Assembly (NCBI GenBank): GCA_963556195.1
Contig: OY744532.1
Coordinates: 84,858,734-84,922,733 of the forward strand
Source: Sepiola atlantica
Lineage: Eukaryota > Mollusca > Cephalopoda > Sepiida > Sepiolidae
Direction: 5' to 3'
DNA length: 64,000 nucleotides
Under the pieces are notes generated by a model that saw only the letters and a list, made by a program, of their open reading frames with translations, was not told the DNA's origin and ran no database searches. Both the position numbers and the translations under genes were made by a program. Below are positions 34,331 through 47,149 of this stretch, in pieces. Within the stretch, counting starts at the first letter, position 1, and each line of letters starts with the position of its first letter.

Positions 34331-34868
34331 GGCGCCCTTATTTCTGAGATCAAAGTTAAGTTGTGCCAACTCGCTGAAAGCAAAATGTCAAATATTAAAA
34401 ATTCCATAAGTTTGTTGTAAACAGAAGACAAAACCTTTCACCCATATAAATCGATAAACAATTACATTTTCGTAATTTTTATACAAATTCATTGATCTTG
34501 ATGTAATGAAATGAAAAGAAAAAAATTACTTCACCTGAGCGATGATGTGAGTGGGCGGTGTCTATTTTTTTAACTTACAATTTAGAAACGGATGGCAATT
34601 TGTTGCAAATAAAAGCAGTCGCCTTATTGTCATACAAAATATATAGATGATGATTAGACTGTGATTATCCTGCTTGTTTGAAAATTTGGACATTGAATAT
34701 TTTTTATGCTAACGCAAGAGCAAATAACATAACATAAGGGCGAATGAGATGAGAAGTGGTGGGGGAATTGAGTTGAGTAGTAAATAATTAAATGACTTAT
34801 ATAATGAAGAATTGGATGTTCTTCTATATTTACGTATTTTATGTATGTCTGGCGGAAAAATGAATGAG

Positions 34869-34871
<3 letters not shown>
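34331..34871. other. no gene seen
   Basis: AT-rich sequence without recognisable features. Confidence 0.4.

Positions 34872-34925
<54 letters not shown>
34872..34925. repeat. (TA)n microsatellite
   Basis: TA array adjoining family F copy 1. Confidence 0.95.
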
Positions 34926-34928
<3 letters not shown>

Positions 34929-35235
34929 AAAATGCTTAATGTAATGCGATTTTGTTCTGTGATGGCATCCGGCGTTGCTGAATTTAAAATCGCCAACGAC
35001 TTCCTGGAACAATGCGGGAAATATTGTATGCGCGTTTCTCCACCGTCTTTTAAAAATGTTCTTCTTTTTTGTTCATTTGTTTTTGACACCTGAGAATGAT
35101 TCGACGAAGAATCTTAAATGTTCGTGAAACCTCTGAAACCTATAGAACATTCTTTTTATTTTAATACAAAAGAAAACATTCAATAGAAAAAAATAGAAAA
35201 AAGTATAATTAAACAGACGAATTATGTTATGTTTA
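34926..35235 (+). repeat. dispersed repeat family F, copy 1
   Basis: Begins AAAATGCTTAATGTAATGCG and ends near AAACAGACGAATTATGTT. Similar to 57025-57358 (+) and to the reverse complement of 56162-56475. Near its middle is a decayed hammerhead-like CTGAGAA ... GAAACC around GATTC-GACGA-GAATC. Confidence 0.75.
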
Positions 35236-35885
35236 CCAATGTTAAATGTGAAAATGCTGCCTAAATACATGGTCACCCTACTAGTTAATAAAAAACCGAA
35301 TATATCATTACAATTATTTTTTACTCATATTTTCTTATGTGTTTAAAAAAGGTTTTAATAGCTATGGTAAGGGTATGCAATTCTGAAGCTAAAAACACCA
35401 ACAGAAGTAAAATAAGATTAGTATATATCTTTTTAATGTATGCAGAGTTAACTGTATTTTTCTAAATTTATTAAAATGAAAACTCACTAATTTCGAACAT
35501 AAATGCGCGTTTTAAAATCTAATTGAATGATAGTATCAATTTTGTCTATAATAGCGGGCACTACTTTTTTTGTTGATTCTGTGAATGTATCTGATACCGC
35601 CCTGATTTTATAAGACGAATACAATATTACGTTTCCATACGCTATATGCCCGTTTTATTTACTCTTAAAACTTTGACAGAACCATGTATTTGTAAAGTTA
35701 AGTTGAAACGCCGGGACACACGGATAGCAACATACGTTCAGACCTGATATAAACAAATATTTTTCACAATATAGAGAGATTCAATGTCAGTGTGCTTTTT
35801 GGAGGAGTAGAAAATAACAGCTTTTTTATGCTGAAAAATCAATAAACGCGGTGGGGATTGCAGCATCGCAATTATTCGTTCTTTT
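35236..35885. other. no gene seen
   Basis: AT-rich unique sequence; nothing supported. Confidence 0.4.
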
Positions 35886-36078
35886 TCTTTCGTGTGAATC
35901 ATATAATTCTGGTGTTTTCTCTGTCTAGAAAGACTTCGGGTACTTACTGGAAGGACCACGAGATGGTTGCCAACATCCCTAAGTGAAAGTGGTACTGTGG
36001 AACCGACTAGATTCGACCTTGGAACACCCAGGTCTTCAGTCTGTGTTGATATCCACTTAACCACCGTTATCTCCCAAC
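35886..36078 (-). mobile_element. tRNA-derived SINE, copy 1
   Basis: The minus strand opens with an A-box-like GGTGGTTAAGTGG and a B-box-like AGGTCGAATCT about 40 nt later, then an AGTGAAAG-type body. It matches 62600-62822 along its length. RNA polymerase III promoter boxes define it as a SINE; no LINE partner can be assigned. Confidence 0.75.
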
Positions 36079-37376
36079 TATTATTCGTTCATAATACAGC
36101 TTAGTAAAAAAAAAGACAAACTATCTCTACAAATTTAACTGTTCATAACAATATGTTGTATAATTAATGTTCCTGATCAAACATTAATATAAAATATGTG
36201 ATATAGCCTTTCAGCGGTGAAAAAATAAGACCACAGGGAGGTAAAGTGAACAAGTGTATGTATTTACATAAAATACAGAAGTAATGGTTTCTTGGGTCTA
36301 TTTCTAGTTGGATCATAGCGGCGTTGTCTGTTTCAACCATTATATCTATTCATTTTTGTCGGGAAGAATCCATGTAGTGACGCAATAGGGTATACACCAT
36401 AACAATATGCCAATCAGCGTGGCAATAAGAAAAAAAATACTCGTGGGTAGTCTAAAAATAGGCACGAAAAACAAGTTAGCAAAGTTTATGTTATACTTTC
36501 GCTCACTGAGTGTGTATACACCCTTATCTTGCTTGTAAGTGGATGTAAAAACACTCGGACGCCGATGTTGATTTATTAAAATGTATTTATCTGAGAGACG
36601 AGTCACGTTAGTACGCATAAGGGAGAGAGATAGAAACAGACATATAGGTAGACGGATAGCTTATTACGCTAGATCTACATTGTGCGTCCCCCCTTCCGAC
36701 CCACATACATGCAGGGGTCAGAACCCCGGAGACGTATTTACTGCTTACAATCACGCAAGTCAAGAGCCAAAAAAATCTCCGCCAGAAAATCACGTGGTTT
36801 GTCGACTTTTGTCTGGGGTGACATGCGACTCCTAAAATTATCATTCGTATTTTGTCATTTAAATATGGTTCTGGTGATGTAACACATACACAATTGTAAA
36901 ACGGACACACGGCCAGACAGACAACCCTCGAATCATGCGTTTCGATGTACATAACCAATTGTATTCAAAATTAAAGTAAATCTCTAAACATTTCGATGCT
37001 AGTATGATTCAAAACTGAGCTGCAATCTTCTAAGCGAATCAACCTAACATTAAGAAAAGATCAGAGACGATTGGTCCATTTAATTTCCTGAATTACACTT
37101 TTGGTTGTCTATGAAGATGTTCTCAACTTCAGCGATAAACAAAAAAAAAAAGCTTCAACACCTATTCATTTTCATATCCTTTTCTTTTATTTCATTTCCT
37201 GAATTTACATTTTATATTTCCTCTCGAGATTAGGCGACACCTAAATCAATATACAACATGAAATATTAATTATAAAATTCGTTTCAACGTTTTTATCACA
37301 TTTTGTAATTGTAATAAAACAAGGAGAATAATAATAATAACGAATCATTATGATAATGGTGGTATCTGTGTTCCAA

Positions 37377-37378
<2 letters not shown>
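36079..37378. other. no gene seen
   Basis: Overlapping open frames at 36346-36958 on both strands (84-116 codons) contain no motif I can name. The rest is AT-rich unique sequence. Confidence 0.4.

Positions 37379-37446
<68 letters not shown>
37379..37446. repeat. (CA)n followed by (TA)n
   Basis: CA array 37379-37407, then TA array to 37446. Confidence 0.95.
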
Positions 37447-37450
<4 letters not shown>

Positions 37451-37612
37451 TTAAAAGTCACACATTGGAAACGTTGGCGGAATGGCAATAATGAAGAGAA
37501 TATTTTTCATAAAATATTTAGAAAACCTTCACAACGCAAATTACTTGTTTCTAAAATAAATTATTTTTTAACTTGAATACTTTCGGTAATATATACCATC
37601 GTCAGAAGAATA
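37447..37612 (-). repeat. hammerhead-like head, body, (TA)n module
   Basis: Minus strand from 37612: TTCTT, core CTGACGA (37599-37605), helix II GGTA/TACC, GAAAG, short helix III, C at 17, then a body of about 125 bp and the (TA)n at 37446. The core CTGANGA is intact, but helix I is only three pairs. Confidence 0.4.
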
Positions 37613-37720
37613 AGCATATTGTTTTTCTTTTTCGTCATTTTTTTTCTTCCTGGCTGAGACAAACTTATCGCAGTCAGGTTGAAAGTCGTCTTGATTTTAT
37701 GGACGACAATGTTGATATGG

Positions 37721-37721
<1 letters not shown>

Positions 37722-37761
<40 letters not shown>

Positions 37762-38040
37762 TGATATTTTTTATTTATATTTAGAATTGTTTCTATTCAA
37801 ATATAAATTTTGTAATATAAAGTAATTATAATAGCTTAATAGTGTAAGATCAGAGCTATGCTATATTCAACATTTTTTATGTAATTGTATACCATTTCAG
37901 TGTTATGAAAGACAGAATCACATCATTTCATGAACCTTATTGTTTATTCAGCTTACAATCGTTTCGGCAAACACCAATATATTGGTAAAATGTTCATGTG
38001 CATGTATTTCTTGGTGTGGATATCTTCAGTGCTAATTTTA
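37722..38040 (-). repeat. hammerhead-like head, body, (TA)n module
   Basis: Minus strand from 38040: core CTGAAGA (38023-38029), a long helix II arm with CCACACC opposite GGTGTTTG, GAAAC (37961-37965), a body of about 200 bp, then the (TA)n at 37759-37722. Helix III and position 17 do not fit well, so it is probably degenerate. Confidence 0.35.
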
Positions 38041-38131
38041 CAAAACAAAGCAAAAACGCCAAAGAACATGAACATAATAGGCGATACAAGCCTAAATTAC
38101 AATCAGTACTTATTATCAACACACTAAAACA

Positions 38132-38137
<6 letters not shown>

Positions 38138-38219
<82 letters not shown>

Positions 38220-38245
38220 TCATGTATATATATATATATATATTA
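38138..38245. repeat. interrupted (TA)n
   Basis: TA arrays with TTTA, TGTA and TTCATG interruptions. Confidence 0.9.
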
Positions 38246-38500
38246 GGTAATTAGGTAGAATTAGGTAATACTGTAGATTTAGCTTTTGCAGGAGGAAAAG
38301 GTAAATACATAGACTTTGCAAAATCTAAAGCTATTTGGTGTAAAAATAAAAATGGTAAGACGAGTGTGTCCAAAACTGGTCAGATAATGCTTATAAGTAA
38401 CCTTATAAAAGAGAGTTACTTTCAAATAGGGAATAAATTATTACTCCAAACAATAGGTATTCTAATGGGTTTGGATCAGTCTCCATTTTGGGCAAATCTA
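38246..38500 (+). pseudogene. Penelope-like element 4: RT fragment
   Basis: The plus strand encodes GNTVDLAFAGGKGKYIDFAK, then [20 protein letters not shown] and [13 protein letters not shown]. This matches the PLE RT block LI-x-N-CYF-x-x-GN ... IGIPMG-x-DPAPFWANL, with P-to-L and other changes. It is cut off at both sides by TA repeats. Confidence 0.75.
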
Positions 38501-38702
38501 TATATATATATATATCTATGTATATATATTCATATAAATATATATTTAGATATATATATATTATATATATATATTTATATATATTGATATATATATATGA
38601 ACTGATTTATATATATATTTATATATATATTTATATATATATATATTTATATATATTTATATATATATATATATTTATATGTACATTTATATATATATAT
38701 AT

Positions 38703-38774
<72 letters not shown>
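38496..38774. repeat. complex TA-rich satellite
   Basis: TATATATT, TATATATG and pure TA blocks over about 280 bp. Tyr-Ile frames across it are artefacts. Confidence 0.9.
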
Positions 38775-38777
<3 letters not shown>

Positions 38778-40206
38778 CGTTGAACTATGGTATGGCTATA
38801 TTCATGTGGTAAAATATATGTATCTTATCAGTTTATCTATTTGTATTTCTAATCAATCATCATCCTCTATAATAATTAATCTAAATATGCATGCATTAAA
38901 ACCTATATTCCCACTGACCGTCCTTTGTTTATCACCCCAGTTACTTTATTTTTCTCTTCAGAAGTTTAGAAGTACGCAGACTTATCTATATTCTAGCCAA
39001 TTAATAACTCAGTATATCTACAATATTTTGAAGATCATCGGTAGTATTTAAAATATTATTAGAAATTAGTTTCATATTCAATAATATACATGTTTTCTAT
39101 AATGAATAAAATTAGGTATCTATTTAGCACTGACTCCTTTCATTACATATTTTTGTTTTCGCTGTAGATAATTGAATTTAGATATCCCTTGATGTTTTTC
39201 GTTAATTAAAGTATATTCATGCATTTTTTTTATTTTAATACTAATTTTATTTTATATATACTAGCTTCAGAATCTTATTGTCTAATAAGGAAAATAGGAT
39301 TTCTTTGTATTATTTTCCATTAATAAGATTGTATGGTTAAACTTCCTATGTTAATAAAACACTATGTCAACGTCGCAATCGTATTCGATTCTAATTTAAG
39401 AAAATGTGGTATACATTTTTTTTCTTTATTCCTTTATCTAATTTTAAATTATATTTTACTATTATGATATATATGTCTTTTATCAATTCAAATACTGCTA
39501 GTTTTTTTTTCGTTAGTTCTCATAATATAACGTCGTCATTGGTGACGATCCATCTAATTACATTATTCCCTTAAGTTAAATAAAATGTATTCCAATTTGT
39601 ATTTATTTAATCTATCTATCGCTATTTTAAATTTCGTATTTTTCATTTGTAATTATTAGCAAAACATCTCCACCTATGCAATAACAACAACACATCCCAT
39701 GGTTGCACATGATTTTGACATAGTTGTTATAGAGTGTGTTGCTATTTTCTTCTGAATTTTTATTGTCTTACATTGTAGCTTTTTCCCCCAGGTGGTAGGT
39801 GACGTCTGTTTTTACCGGGATACCGAAAATACACTGCTATTTTTTTGTTGTTTGTGCTACATTATCTTCTATATCTGTAGGTATCATTCGTCTATCAGTC
39901 ATCTATTATTTATTTATAGATATTCCGTTAACGTATATTTATTTATTGTACATGTATTGTTTCTTTTATTTATATATAACCAATTAACTTATTCGTTTTT
40001 CCACCGTCATATTTACTATATTTATATTTGCTTTCATGTAAATAGTCGCATATATCTCATTTCTCTTGTTTATAATATTTCCTCTTATATGCCATTATTT
40101 AAACTACGTCAGTTATACATGAATTGCATCCTTTCCGCTTGTTTGATGAATATTTAATGGTGTTAATTAATATCGACAACTATATAGTATACTTACTTTT
40201 TTGCCT
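38775..40206. other. no gene seen
   Basis: AT-rich. A 121-codon frame at 39792-40157 is Tyr/Phe/Leu-rich with no motif. This stretch may include the decayed 3' region of the minus-strand PLE that begins at 40470. Confidence 0.4.
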
Positions 40207-40470
40207 TTACGTTCTTTTTTCAGCTAGGAAAATGGTAAATTTATAGACTCCTACCCTACAAGCTTTTCTAAGACTTGCCATATGGTTACGATGCCTATCT
40301 TTAAATGGGCCATCTGTCGAACATATGTATGCTGTGGATTGATTACTATTAACTACATTGCACTTATACACTATACCTTCCGTCATGCACTCCCCTTTTA
40401 ATGGGCATTTATCTTTCCGCATACAGTTGTTTTATTCGAGTTTCCTACATTATCGAGACTATCATTCGAT
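40207..40470 (-). pseudogene. Penelope-like element 5: GIY-YIG fragment
   Basis: The minus strand encodes KDKCPLKGECMTEGIVYKCN, then STAYICSTDGPFKDRHRNHM and ASLRKACR. This is the start of a PLE GIY-YIG domain (CPL-x-G-x-C, IVYK, YIG-x-T replaced by YICST, FK-x-R-x-x-NH). The catalytic Gly of the second motif is changed to Cys, and the rest of the ORF is missing. Confidence 0.75.
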
Positions 40471-41451
40471 TTTGTAATCGTAGCTTTATTTTTTATGTTG
40501 TATTGTGCAATGAAAAAATACATTATATCATTATTTAATGAGGGAATACACAAATTACGCTTAGCCAGTGTTCGCACTAATATTCATAAAATATAACGTC
40601 TCAATCAGTCAAGTTGATAAAAAAAAAGAAAGAACAAAGACACATCAATCTGTATAGAAGGAAGGTAGGCAAAGAAATGGCAACTCATTATGGAAATAGA
40701 GTGGACAGTTTTCTTCCGAAGTTATTTACGATAGCGGCATCTGTGAGTTTATATTTGCGTTCTCTCATCCCCTAAATATTTAAAATGGTTTCTTCAGGCA
40801 CGTTAAGTATACTCGTGACGGAAGAAAAGTACATTTAATTACGCTTAGAAAGGCGTGGCGTTGGGGTTGCTTCCGACGCAGTCATGCTAAACTCATTCCT
40901 TTCATTTGCGGGCATAATAATTATATTTCGCACACGTTCGGTCAAAGCTGTATCTTCCGTAGTGATCCAATGGAGAAACCTTTAGAGTCATTTCGGTCAG
41001 GTAATATACAAAAAAAAGAACCTGGAGAAATCAAAAATATAGAAGTGTAAAGCATCGCATCTATTTTCTTCCCACTGGAAATCCGATGTCCATTCCCGAA
41101 CACCTTTCCTTTATTTGCACCAGGTCGCAGCAACAAAAGACGCAAGGAAGAATAAAAGAATGAGCCATTACGACTAAACACGAAGACTTAGTGTTATCTT
41201 CAACTTTAAAATGCTACAGAATCTCTTATCTGAAATAACATTTTATTTTAATTCAATCTGTGATTAACTTCAAGCAAATGTCAGTTGTTCTATGATTGGC
41301 ATTGTAGAAATGAAGGCAGACGCAAGACCGCTATACCTGAATAAAGATATTGCAATGCTCTTTATCGATGTAATTCTATGGTAGAGTATCCTCTCTCTCT
41401 TCTTCTTCTATCTCTCTTAACATACACACGCACACAGATATATATAAATAA

Positions 41452-41455
<4 letters not shown>
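40471..41455. other. no gene seen
   Basis: Unique sequence without supported features. Confidence 0.4.

Positions 41456-41510
<55 letters not shown>
41456..41510. repeat. (TA)n microsatellite
   Basis: TA array. Confidence 0.95.
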
Positions 41511-41511
<1 letters not shown>

Positions 41512-41749
41512 GATTATATTTATTTACACAAACATGTACACAATCTGCCACACTGGTATGTCGATGTTATCGATCAACAGCAATTATAAACTGAGATCTC
41601 ATCAGGAAGAGTTAGAATCCGATCGATCTGTATAAATAAAAAAATAATCATATATAAAAGCTCTATTTGATATTGAGTACTTTTTATAGACCCGGTTGAA
41701 ATTCTTTGGATTACTAACCTGTGGATATTTTAGCTGAGTTATTATTATT

Positions 41750-41753
<4 letters not shown>

Positions 41754-41806
<53 letters not shown>
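41754..41806. repeat. (TA)n microsatellite
   Basis: TA array; 41511-41753 and 41807-42100 on either side are unique sequence with no gene seen. Confidence 0.95.
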
Positions 41807-41811
<5 letters not shown>

Positions 41812-42097
41812 ACGTTGTTGTATATCACAGAATGTTATTGTTTTATAAATGTTTTTGAGATTTTATCGATCCTCCGGGTAATCCTTTTTGTATCCTTTTC
41901 GGATGTAGGCTATGTAGCCCCTTTGTTCGATTTTTGTTCGCGAGTACTTTCGATTAACTTCCTCCAATCGGCTTGATGCGGGGGATCGGACTTATATATT
42001 CATGACTGCTAAGTTTGAGCTGTGCGGTAACTTATAACTTTTCAAAATGACGTATCTGTGATTAGACTTCGTATGTAACTACATGTTAGGCGCGTTG

Positions 42098-42101
<4 letters not shown>

Positions 42102-42149
<48 letters not shown>

Positions 42150-42345
42150 TATTCTTTCATGTATCCACATGTAATGTGATAATGATATATACTCTTCTGT
42201 GTTTATTTTCAGTATTTACTTCACCAGTGCTCAATACTTGAGTAGAGCTATGTAGTAAGTTATGAGAATATATTTATGGCGATTAAGATACACAGAGGCT
42301 TTCGCGTTTCATAACCGTGGGAAATCGTCAGGCTAAAAGCCATAT
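42102..42345 (-). repeat. family E hammerhead repeat, copy 2
   Basis: Minus strand from 42340: TTTTAGC, canonical core CTGACGA (42325-42331), a decayed helix II, GAAA (42307-42310), helix III ACGC.../...TGTGT with A at 17 (opposite 42289), then a body matching 9352-9480, then (TA)n at 42147-42102. The core is intact, but helix II pairing is largely lost. Confidence 0.6.
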
Positions 42346-42445
42346 TTTGTGCTACCAGGTATTTTATATATACAGGTGGTTTTTAGTCTAGCAAGTTTAC
42401 CAATCAGATTCTTTGTTATTTCCTACTACGGGTGAATATTTTAAT

Positions 42446-42602
42446 TAGCCACTCGTTGGGATTCTTACAAACAAAGGTTCGGTTTATTTTACTTCGTATT
42501 CTATTGTTCTGTTTTATATAGGATGGCCAATCGTTGGGCTTCACAAAAACAAAAGTTCGGTTCATTTTAGTTCCTATTCTTTTGTACTGTTTTCTATAGG
42601 TC
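42446..42602. repeat. tandem duplication, two 78-bp units
   Basis: 42446-42523 and 42524-42602 share CGTTGGG-TTC, AAGGTTCGGTT-ATTTTA-TTC and a TATAGG end, at roughly 80% identity. Confidence 0.8.
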
Positions 42603-43992
42603 GACCCATTCCTGTTCTTTGTTGTGTCGAATTAATACTTGACCTTGTTTTTACCCGTGCATGCTTGTATTTCTATTTGTAGGCGTGAGTTCAGTTTAGT
42701 TTTTTTATTTATTTGATTATTAATTCGTTTATTATGCATTGTTAACCTAATTTGAATTTAAGTCTGTGTAAACAGTTGTGTTATATTTCATTTCTGCAGT
42801 TAAATAGGCGTTTGGGGTCTTTAAAGTTTAGGTTGTTTAAATTTCTCATTCAGACATTATCTATACGGTTATCAAAATGTTTACATGTACTGGCTTGTCG
42901 TACTCTTTTCCATTCTATTATTAGTGAACGTCGGCTTTATTTTAGATCTCCTAGATGTTAAAACCAGATATTACAAGCACAACAGACCATCTAAAAACAA
43001 ACAAACGATGAATAAAAACTGCCCTTACGAACAATCTAAAAGAAAGCATACGCTCACCGATAATCGAATGGAAATAGATCGCTAGAAGCATGCTGGTAAG
43101 TAGGTATATAGTTATATATCTAGTCTGCTAGCAATGATGAACAACCGGAATGGTGAAAGAAAGTGCGAACAAAAGTAATCGATCGAAAACAGTATTTGGT
43201 ATACGAATTTTCAGAAAATCTATTTATTTTTCAAAACTGATTTCATATATCAAATCCGTAAGCGTGAGTCTTACTGATAAATATTAATTAAAATATCCGT
43301 GGTAGAGTAACATCTTCGTAAGAAATAAATCGCTTCTCAAATAAGGAATACAAAAAAAGAACCGTCATGCCGAATGAAGAATTACAGATAGCTGTCTTCT
43401 CTGTGAAAACGAGGCTCGCAGATTGATAGATACTAGACTCACAGAGAGATAACAGGAATGTAGTGAGGAAGAAAAACAAATAATATCAATATAATACACT
43501 TTTATATAATTAATATTTATTTCGGTTTAATTATTATTATTCAATATTAAATATTTATATATTTATTTTAATTTAATTTTATTTGTTTTAATTTTAGAGG
43601 TGGGGAAATTCCAATATTGTTAATCATATATTATTATATGAATCAATTGAAAACATCAGGCCGTTATCAAATCAATATTAGATATATGCTCCCATGTGTT
43701 GATACACCATTATACCCAGAATTAGAATGATTTCGTAATAGGGTAATATTTACCGTGGCCGATAAACGATAGATAATTAACCGTGGGTAATATCCTTAAA
43801 TCCTCATAGACTTAAAAAAGATGTGGTCAAGAAAATTAACTAAATTGAATTTAAGATTGGAATTTTGTACGCATATGTTAATTAAAGTGTATAATTAATG
43901 TATTGTTTTCTTTATTTGTGTACTATTTATGAATTTATTTATTCATTTATACATATACCTACATACTTATACCTCTATCTCTATCTCTTTCT
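42603..43992. other. no gene seen
   Basis: AT-rich unique sequence. A conserved-looking frame could not be found on either strand. Confidence 0.4.
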
Positions 43993-44190
43993 ATATATAT
44001 GAGAATAAAATGCACGATATATTATGAAATGAATTGACGTGAAGACATGATGTTGTAAATAGACAAAAGGAAAACTAAATAAAATACAGGAATATAACAT
44101 AAAAAACGGAATTTAGTATTGATCACTATCAGCCTATTGCTGTATTTTAAGACGGCCATGTGTTGCGTTCTTTTGTTTTTAAAACGCCAT
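43993..44190. repeat. dispersed repeat family G, copy 2
   Basis: 43998-44110 matches the family G copy at 14364-14450. 44095-44190 (GGAATTTAGTAT, ATCA-TATC, CTGTATTTTAAGACGGCC) matches 46165-46260. A short TA patch marks its left end. Confidence 0.55.
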
Positions 44191-44354
44191 TTCTTGTTTT
44201 TTTTTTAAATCTCATTTTAATACGCTGGCAAGTCCTCATGGTCTCTAGACTTATTTTTAATTAAAAAACTTAACCCATCTGGATTAAACCGCGATACGAC
44301 TCTGAAATATGTAACGTATAGTTAAACAAATATGTGTATATATAAGATATATAT

Positions 44355-44367
44355 ATACACACACACC

Positions 44368-44438
<71 letters not shown>
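44355..44438. repeat. (CA)n followed by (TA)n
   Basis: CA array with CCC interruption, then TA array to 44438. Confidence 0.95.
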
Positions 44439-44440
<2 letters not shown>

Positions 44441-44580
44441 AGAAATGAGTGATGAAAATAAATATTGTACAAATTCAATATTTATTAAAACATCAGAAGT
44501 TCAAAAGAAAGGACTAGTCTCGTTATCCTTAATACATAGATTTTCAATGATCAATTCTTTTTTATCAGAGGATGTAAACC
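44439..44580 (-). repeat. dispersed repeat family I, copy 2 (minus), with hammerhead-like head
   Basis: Minus strand from 44573: helix I ATCCT/AGGAT (44569-44573 with 44525-44529), core CTGATAA, GAA, helix III AAT/ATT with a 6-nt loop, A at 17, then body and (TA)n at 44438. Compared with copy 1, the fifth helix I pair has changed from T-A to A-T, a compensatory double change. Confidence 0.55.
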
Positions 44581-44767
44581 GGTAATGTAAATGTTACCAG
44601 TTACACTAGACCTTGGAAATCAATACAAAATTAATACAAAACTGTTTCGCGAGAGAGATCATACAAGTAGGAAACAGATATGTGTGATTGCTATGGAATA
44701 CGAACTAAATGTGTGTGGGGGGGTATTTTCAATGTCTTATGCTACAGGTAATATTTTCATTATCGAT

Positions 44768-45004
44768 TATTATCTTCTGATAGAAAGAATTGATCTTTGA
44801 AAATCCATGGATTAAAAAGAAAACGAGTCGCTCTTTGCTTTTGACCTTCTTATGTTTTTATAAATGTTGTATGTGTACAGCTTTAATTTCCATCACTCAT
44901 TTTTTTTTATATTTAACTATTTTCAAAATATTGAGCTTTATATTATCACGATAAGTTATTATTTTATGATACATAATGTATCTTTAAATTCTTATTTAAC
45001 ATAA

Positions 45005-45007
<3 letters not shown>
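44768..45007 (+). repeat. dispersed repeat family I, copy 3, with hammerhead-like head
   Basis: Core CTGATAG (44777-44783), perfect helix II AAAGA/TCTTT, GAA (44799-44801), helix III AATCCATGGATT (44802-44813), A at 17, then body and the large TA array from 45008. It lies about 190 bp from copy 2 in opposite orientation, so the pair is divergent. Confidence 0.6.
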
Positions 45008-45040
<33 letters not shown>

Positions 45041-45485
45041 ACATATATAGTTGTGTATATATATGTACATATATATATATGTATATATGTATATATATAT
45101 ATATATTTATATGTATATATATATGTATATATATATGTATATATATGTATATATATTTGTATGTATATATATATATGTATATATATATATATGTATATAT
45201 ATGTATATATATGTATATATATGTGTGTATATATATGCATATATATGTATATATATGTATATATATATCAGTATATGTGTGTATATATGTATATATGTAT
45301 GTATATATATATATGTATATGTATATAGGTGTATATATATGTATATATATGTATATATATTTATATATATATGTATATATATATGTATGTATATATATAT
45401 ATGTATATATGTATATATATATGTATATATATGTAGATATATGTATATATATATGTATATATATATGTATGTATATATGCATATA

Positions 45486-45550
<65 letters not shown>
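45008..45550. repeat. large (TATATG/TA)n satellite
   Basis: Over 500 bp of TA broken regularly by TG (TATATATGTATATATATG pattern), ending in a (GT)n run and GAGAGAGA. Three Tyr-Ile-rich frames of over 170 codons are artefacts of the repeat. Confidence 0.95.
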
Positions 45551-45551
<1 letters not shown>

Positions 45552-46164
45552 AGAGAGATAAAGAGTGAGAAATAAAAAAGAGGGATAATTATCGGGTAGT
45601 TATATAAACGCTTATCTAGGCATGTCTTTTACTGGTCATAGCGTACTTCCACTCCTGTTTTGAAGTTCTTTTATCAACTTTACTTTAGGCATATTGGGTC
45701 GGGAAAATACGGTTTTTGCATGTAACGACCCTTGTTTGACGATTGACTTTCAGATGGAATAAATGTTCTTTTGCGATATTAGACGACTTCCTATAAACCG
45801 CACTTGGCCCAACCTCCACAACGCGTCAGTTACTCCATAACTGGCTAACGAAGCGCATGACTTAACTGCTTAATCAATAAGGTAGACGTGCTTGAAAGAA
45901 AGCATTTACGGCCGTACAGCGTGGCACGTGACATCGCGATTCGATGTCGATGCCTCTGAGATGTGACCTTGGAGAGCTGGGTAAAAGACGGCAGATCGAA
46001 TATTCTATAGAATATCGAACCGAAACCTAAGAATTAAAAAGAAAAATCTAAACAAAAACATTCTAAAAGAGACGAGTCAAGTGACATGCGTGTCCGTTTG
46101 GGGGGAAAGAAAACGAAAGATAAAAATATATGGAATCGGTATGGCGGAAGGGGGATATTATCTA
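45551..46164. other. no gene seen
   Basis: Less AT-rich unique sequence; nothing recognised on either strand. Confidence 0.4.
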
Positions 46165-46260
46165 ACGCTATTTGGAATTTAGTATCGATCATTATCGACC
46201 TATCGCTGTATTTTAAGACGGCCGTATGTTGCGTTCTTTTGTTTTCGTTCTTAATGTTAT
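46165..46260. repeat. dispersed repeat family G, copy 3 (partial)
   Basis: Matches 44095-44190 over about 95 bp, including TTAAGACGGCC and GTTGCGTTCTTTTGTTTT. Confidence 0.65.
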
Positions 46261-47149
46261 TTTTTTTATTTTATAACTCTGCACTTTGTGACCTCAGTTT
46301 CTACGAAAAAAAAAAGAATTATTCGTCGTTATTTTCTTACTGTATCTTTTCAAACGTATGCTTATTTTGCCATAGATAAGCCGCGATGATTTTGTTTCAT
46401 GAAGAAAAATATCAGAAAACGGTTCAGTGTGTGTTCGTAATTCTAATCACTTCTTATACTCTCGAATATACATGTATTATGGAAAGTGAGCGACGAAATG
46501 GTTACAAACAGAAGATGATATTAGAGAGCTGAGGTCAGGTATCGTGGGGGCTGTTTCGCAGAAAGGAATAAATAAAGAGACGTTATGTAGATGTCAATCT
46601 AATACATGCCACTGTCTGATCGGTCGGTTCTCTCTATTCTGGCAAGGCGTTTTTTGCGAGTCGGAACCTACGCTGTCAACTGCTGGTTTTCCTTTCCTGA
46701 TCTGGCACGCCATTGTAAATCGTATACTTCACTTTAAATCTCTTTGCTTACGCGTTCCTCTATGGTGATGCTGGCGTATTTTCTTAAATAAGCAAAAAAA
46801 TGTACAACTCCTCCACTCCCTCACAGTTGTGGATAATCGTAGTTCCTTTTGAAATCATTGCATCAAATGAAACGACTGCGCGTCGACATTGTATTACCAA
46901 AGTGGTTGATTAACTTTTAAATAACAAACGGAAATTGTAATCATTTACAACATAAACAGAATTATACAACTTGAACATCTCTATTTATATTAAGTTAGGT
47001 ATGTGTATATGTTTATACATTTGTATGTGTAGGAGTAACTCCTAAACTCAGTGACCAAACATTATGAACTTAAAAACACAGCTGCATAAACGCTTTAGGA
47101 ATAAGGTGTTTAGTTTCATGCCAAGGAAAGGAATTAAGGTGGAGCCTTT
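46261..47149. other. no gene seen
   Basis: Unique sequence. A 74-codon frame at 46544-46768 has no motif. Confidence 0.4.

Noticed and set aside
45035..45575. Open frames of over 170 codons rich in Tyr, Ile and Cys or Met
   Set aside because: They are translations of the TATATG satellite in several frames on both strands.
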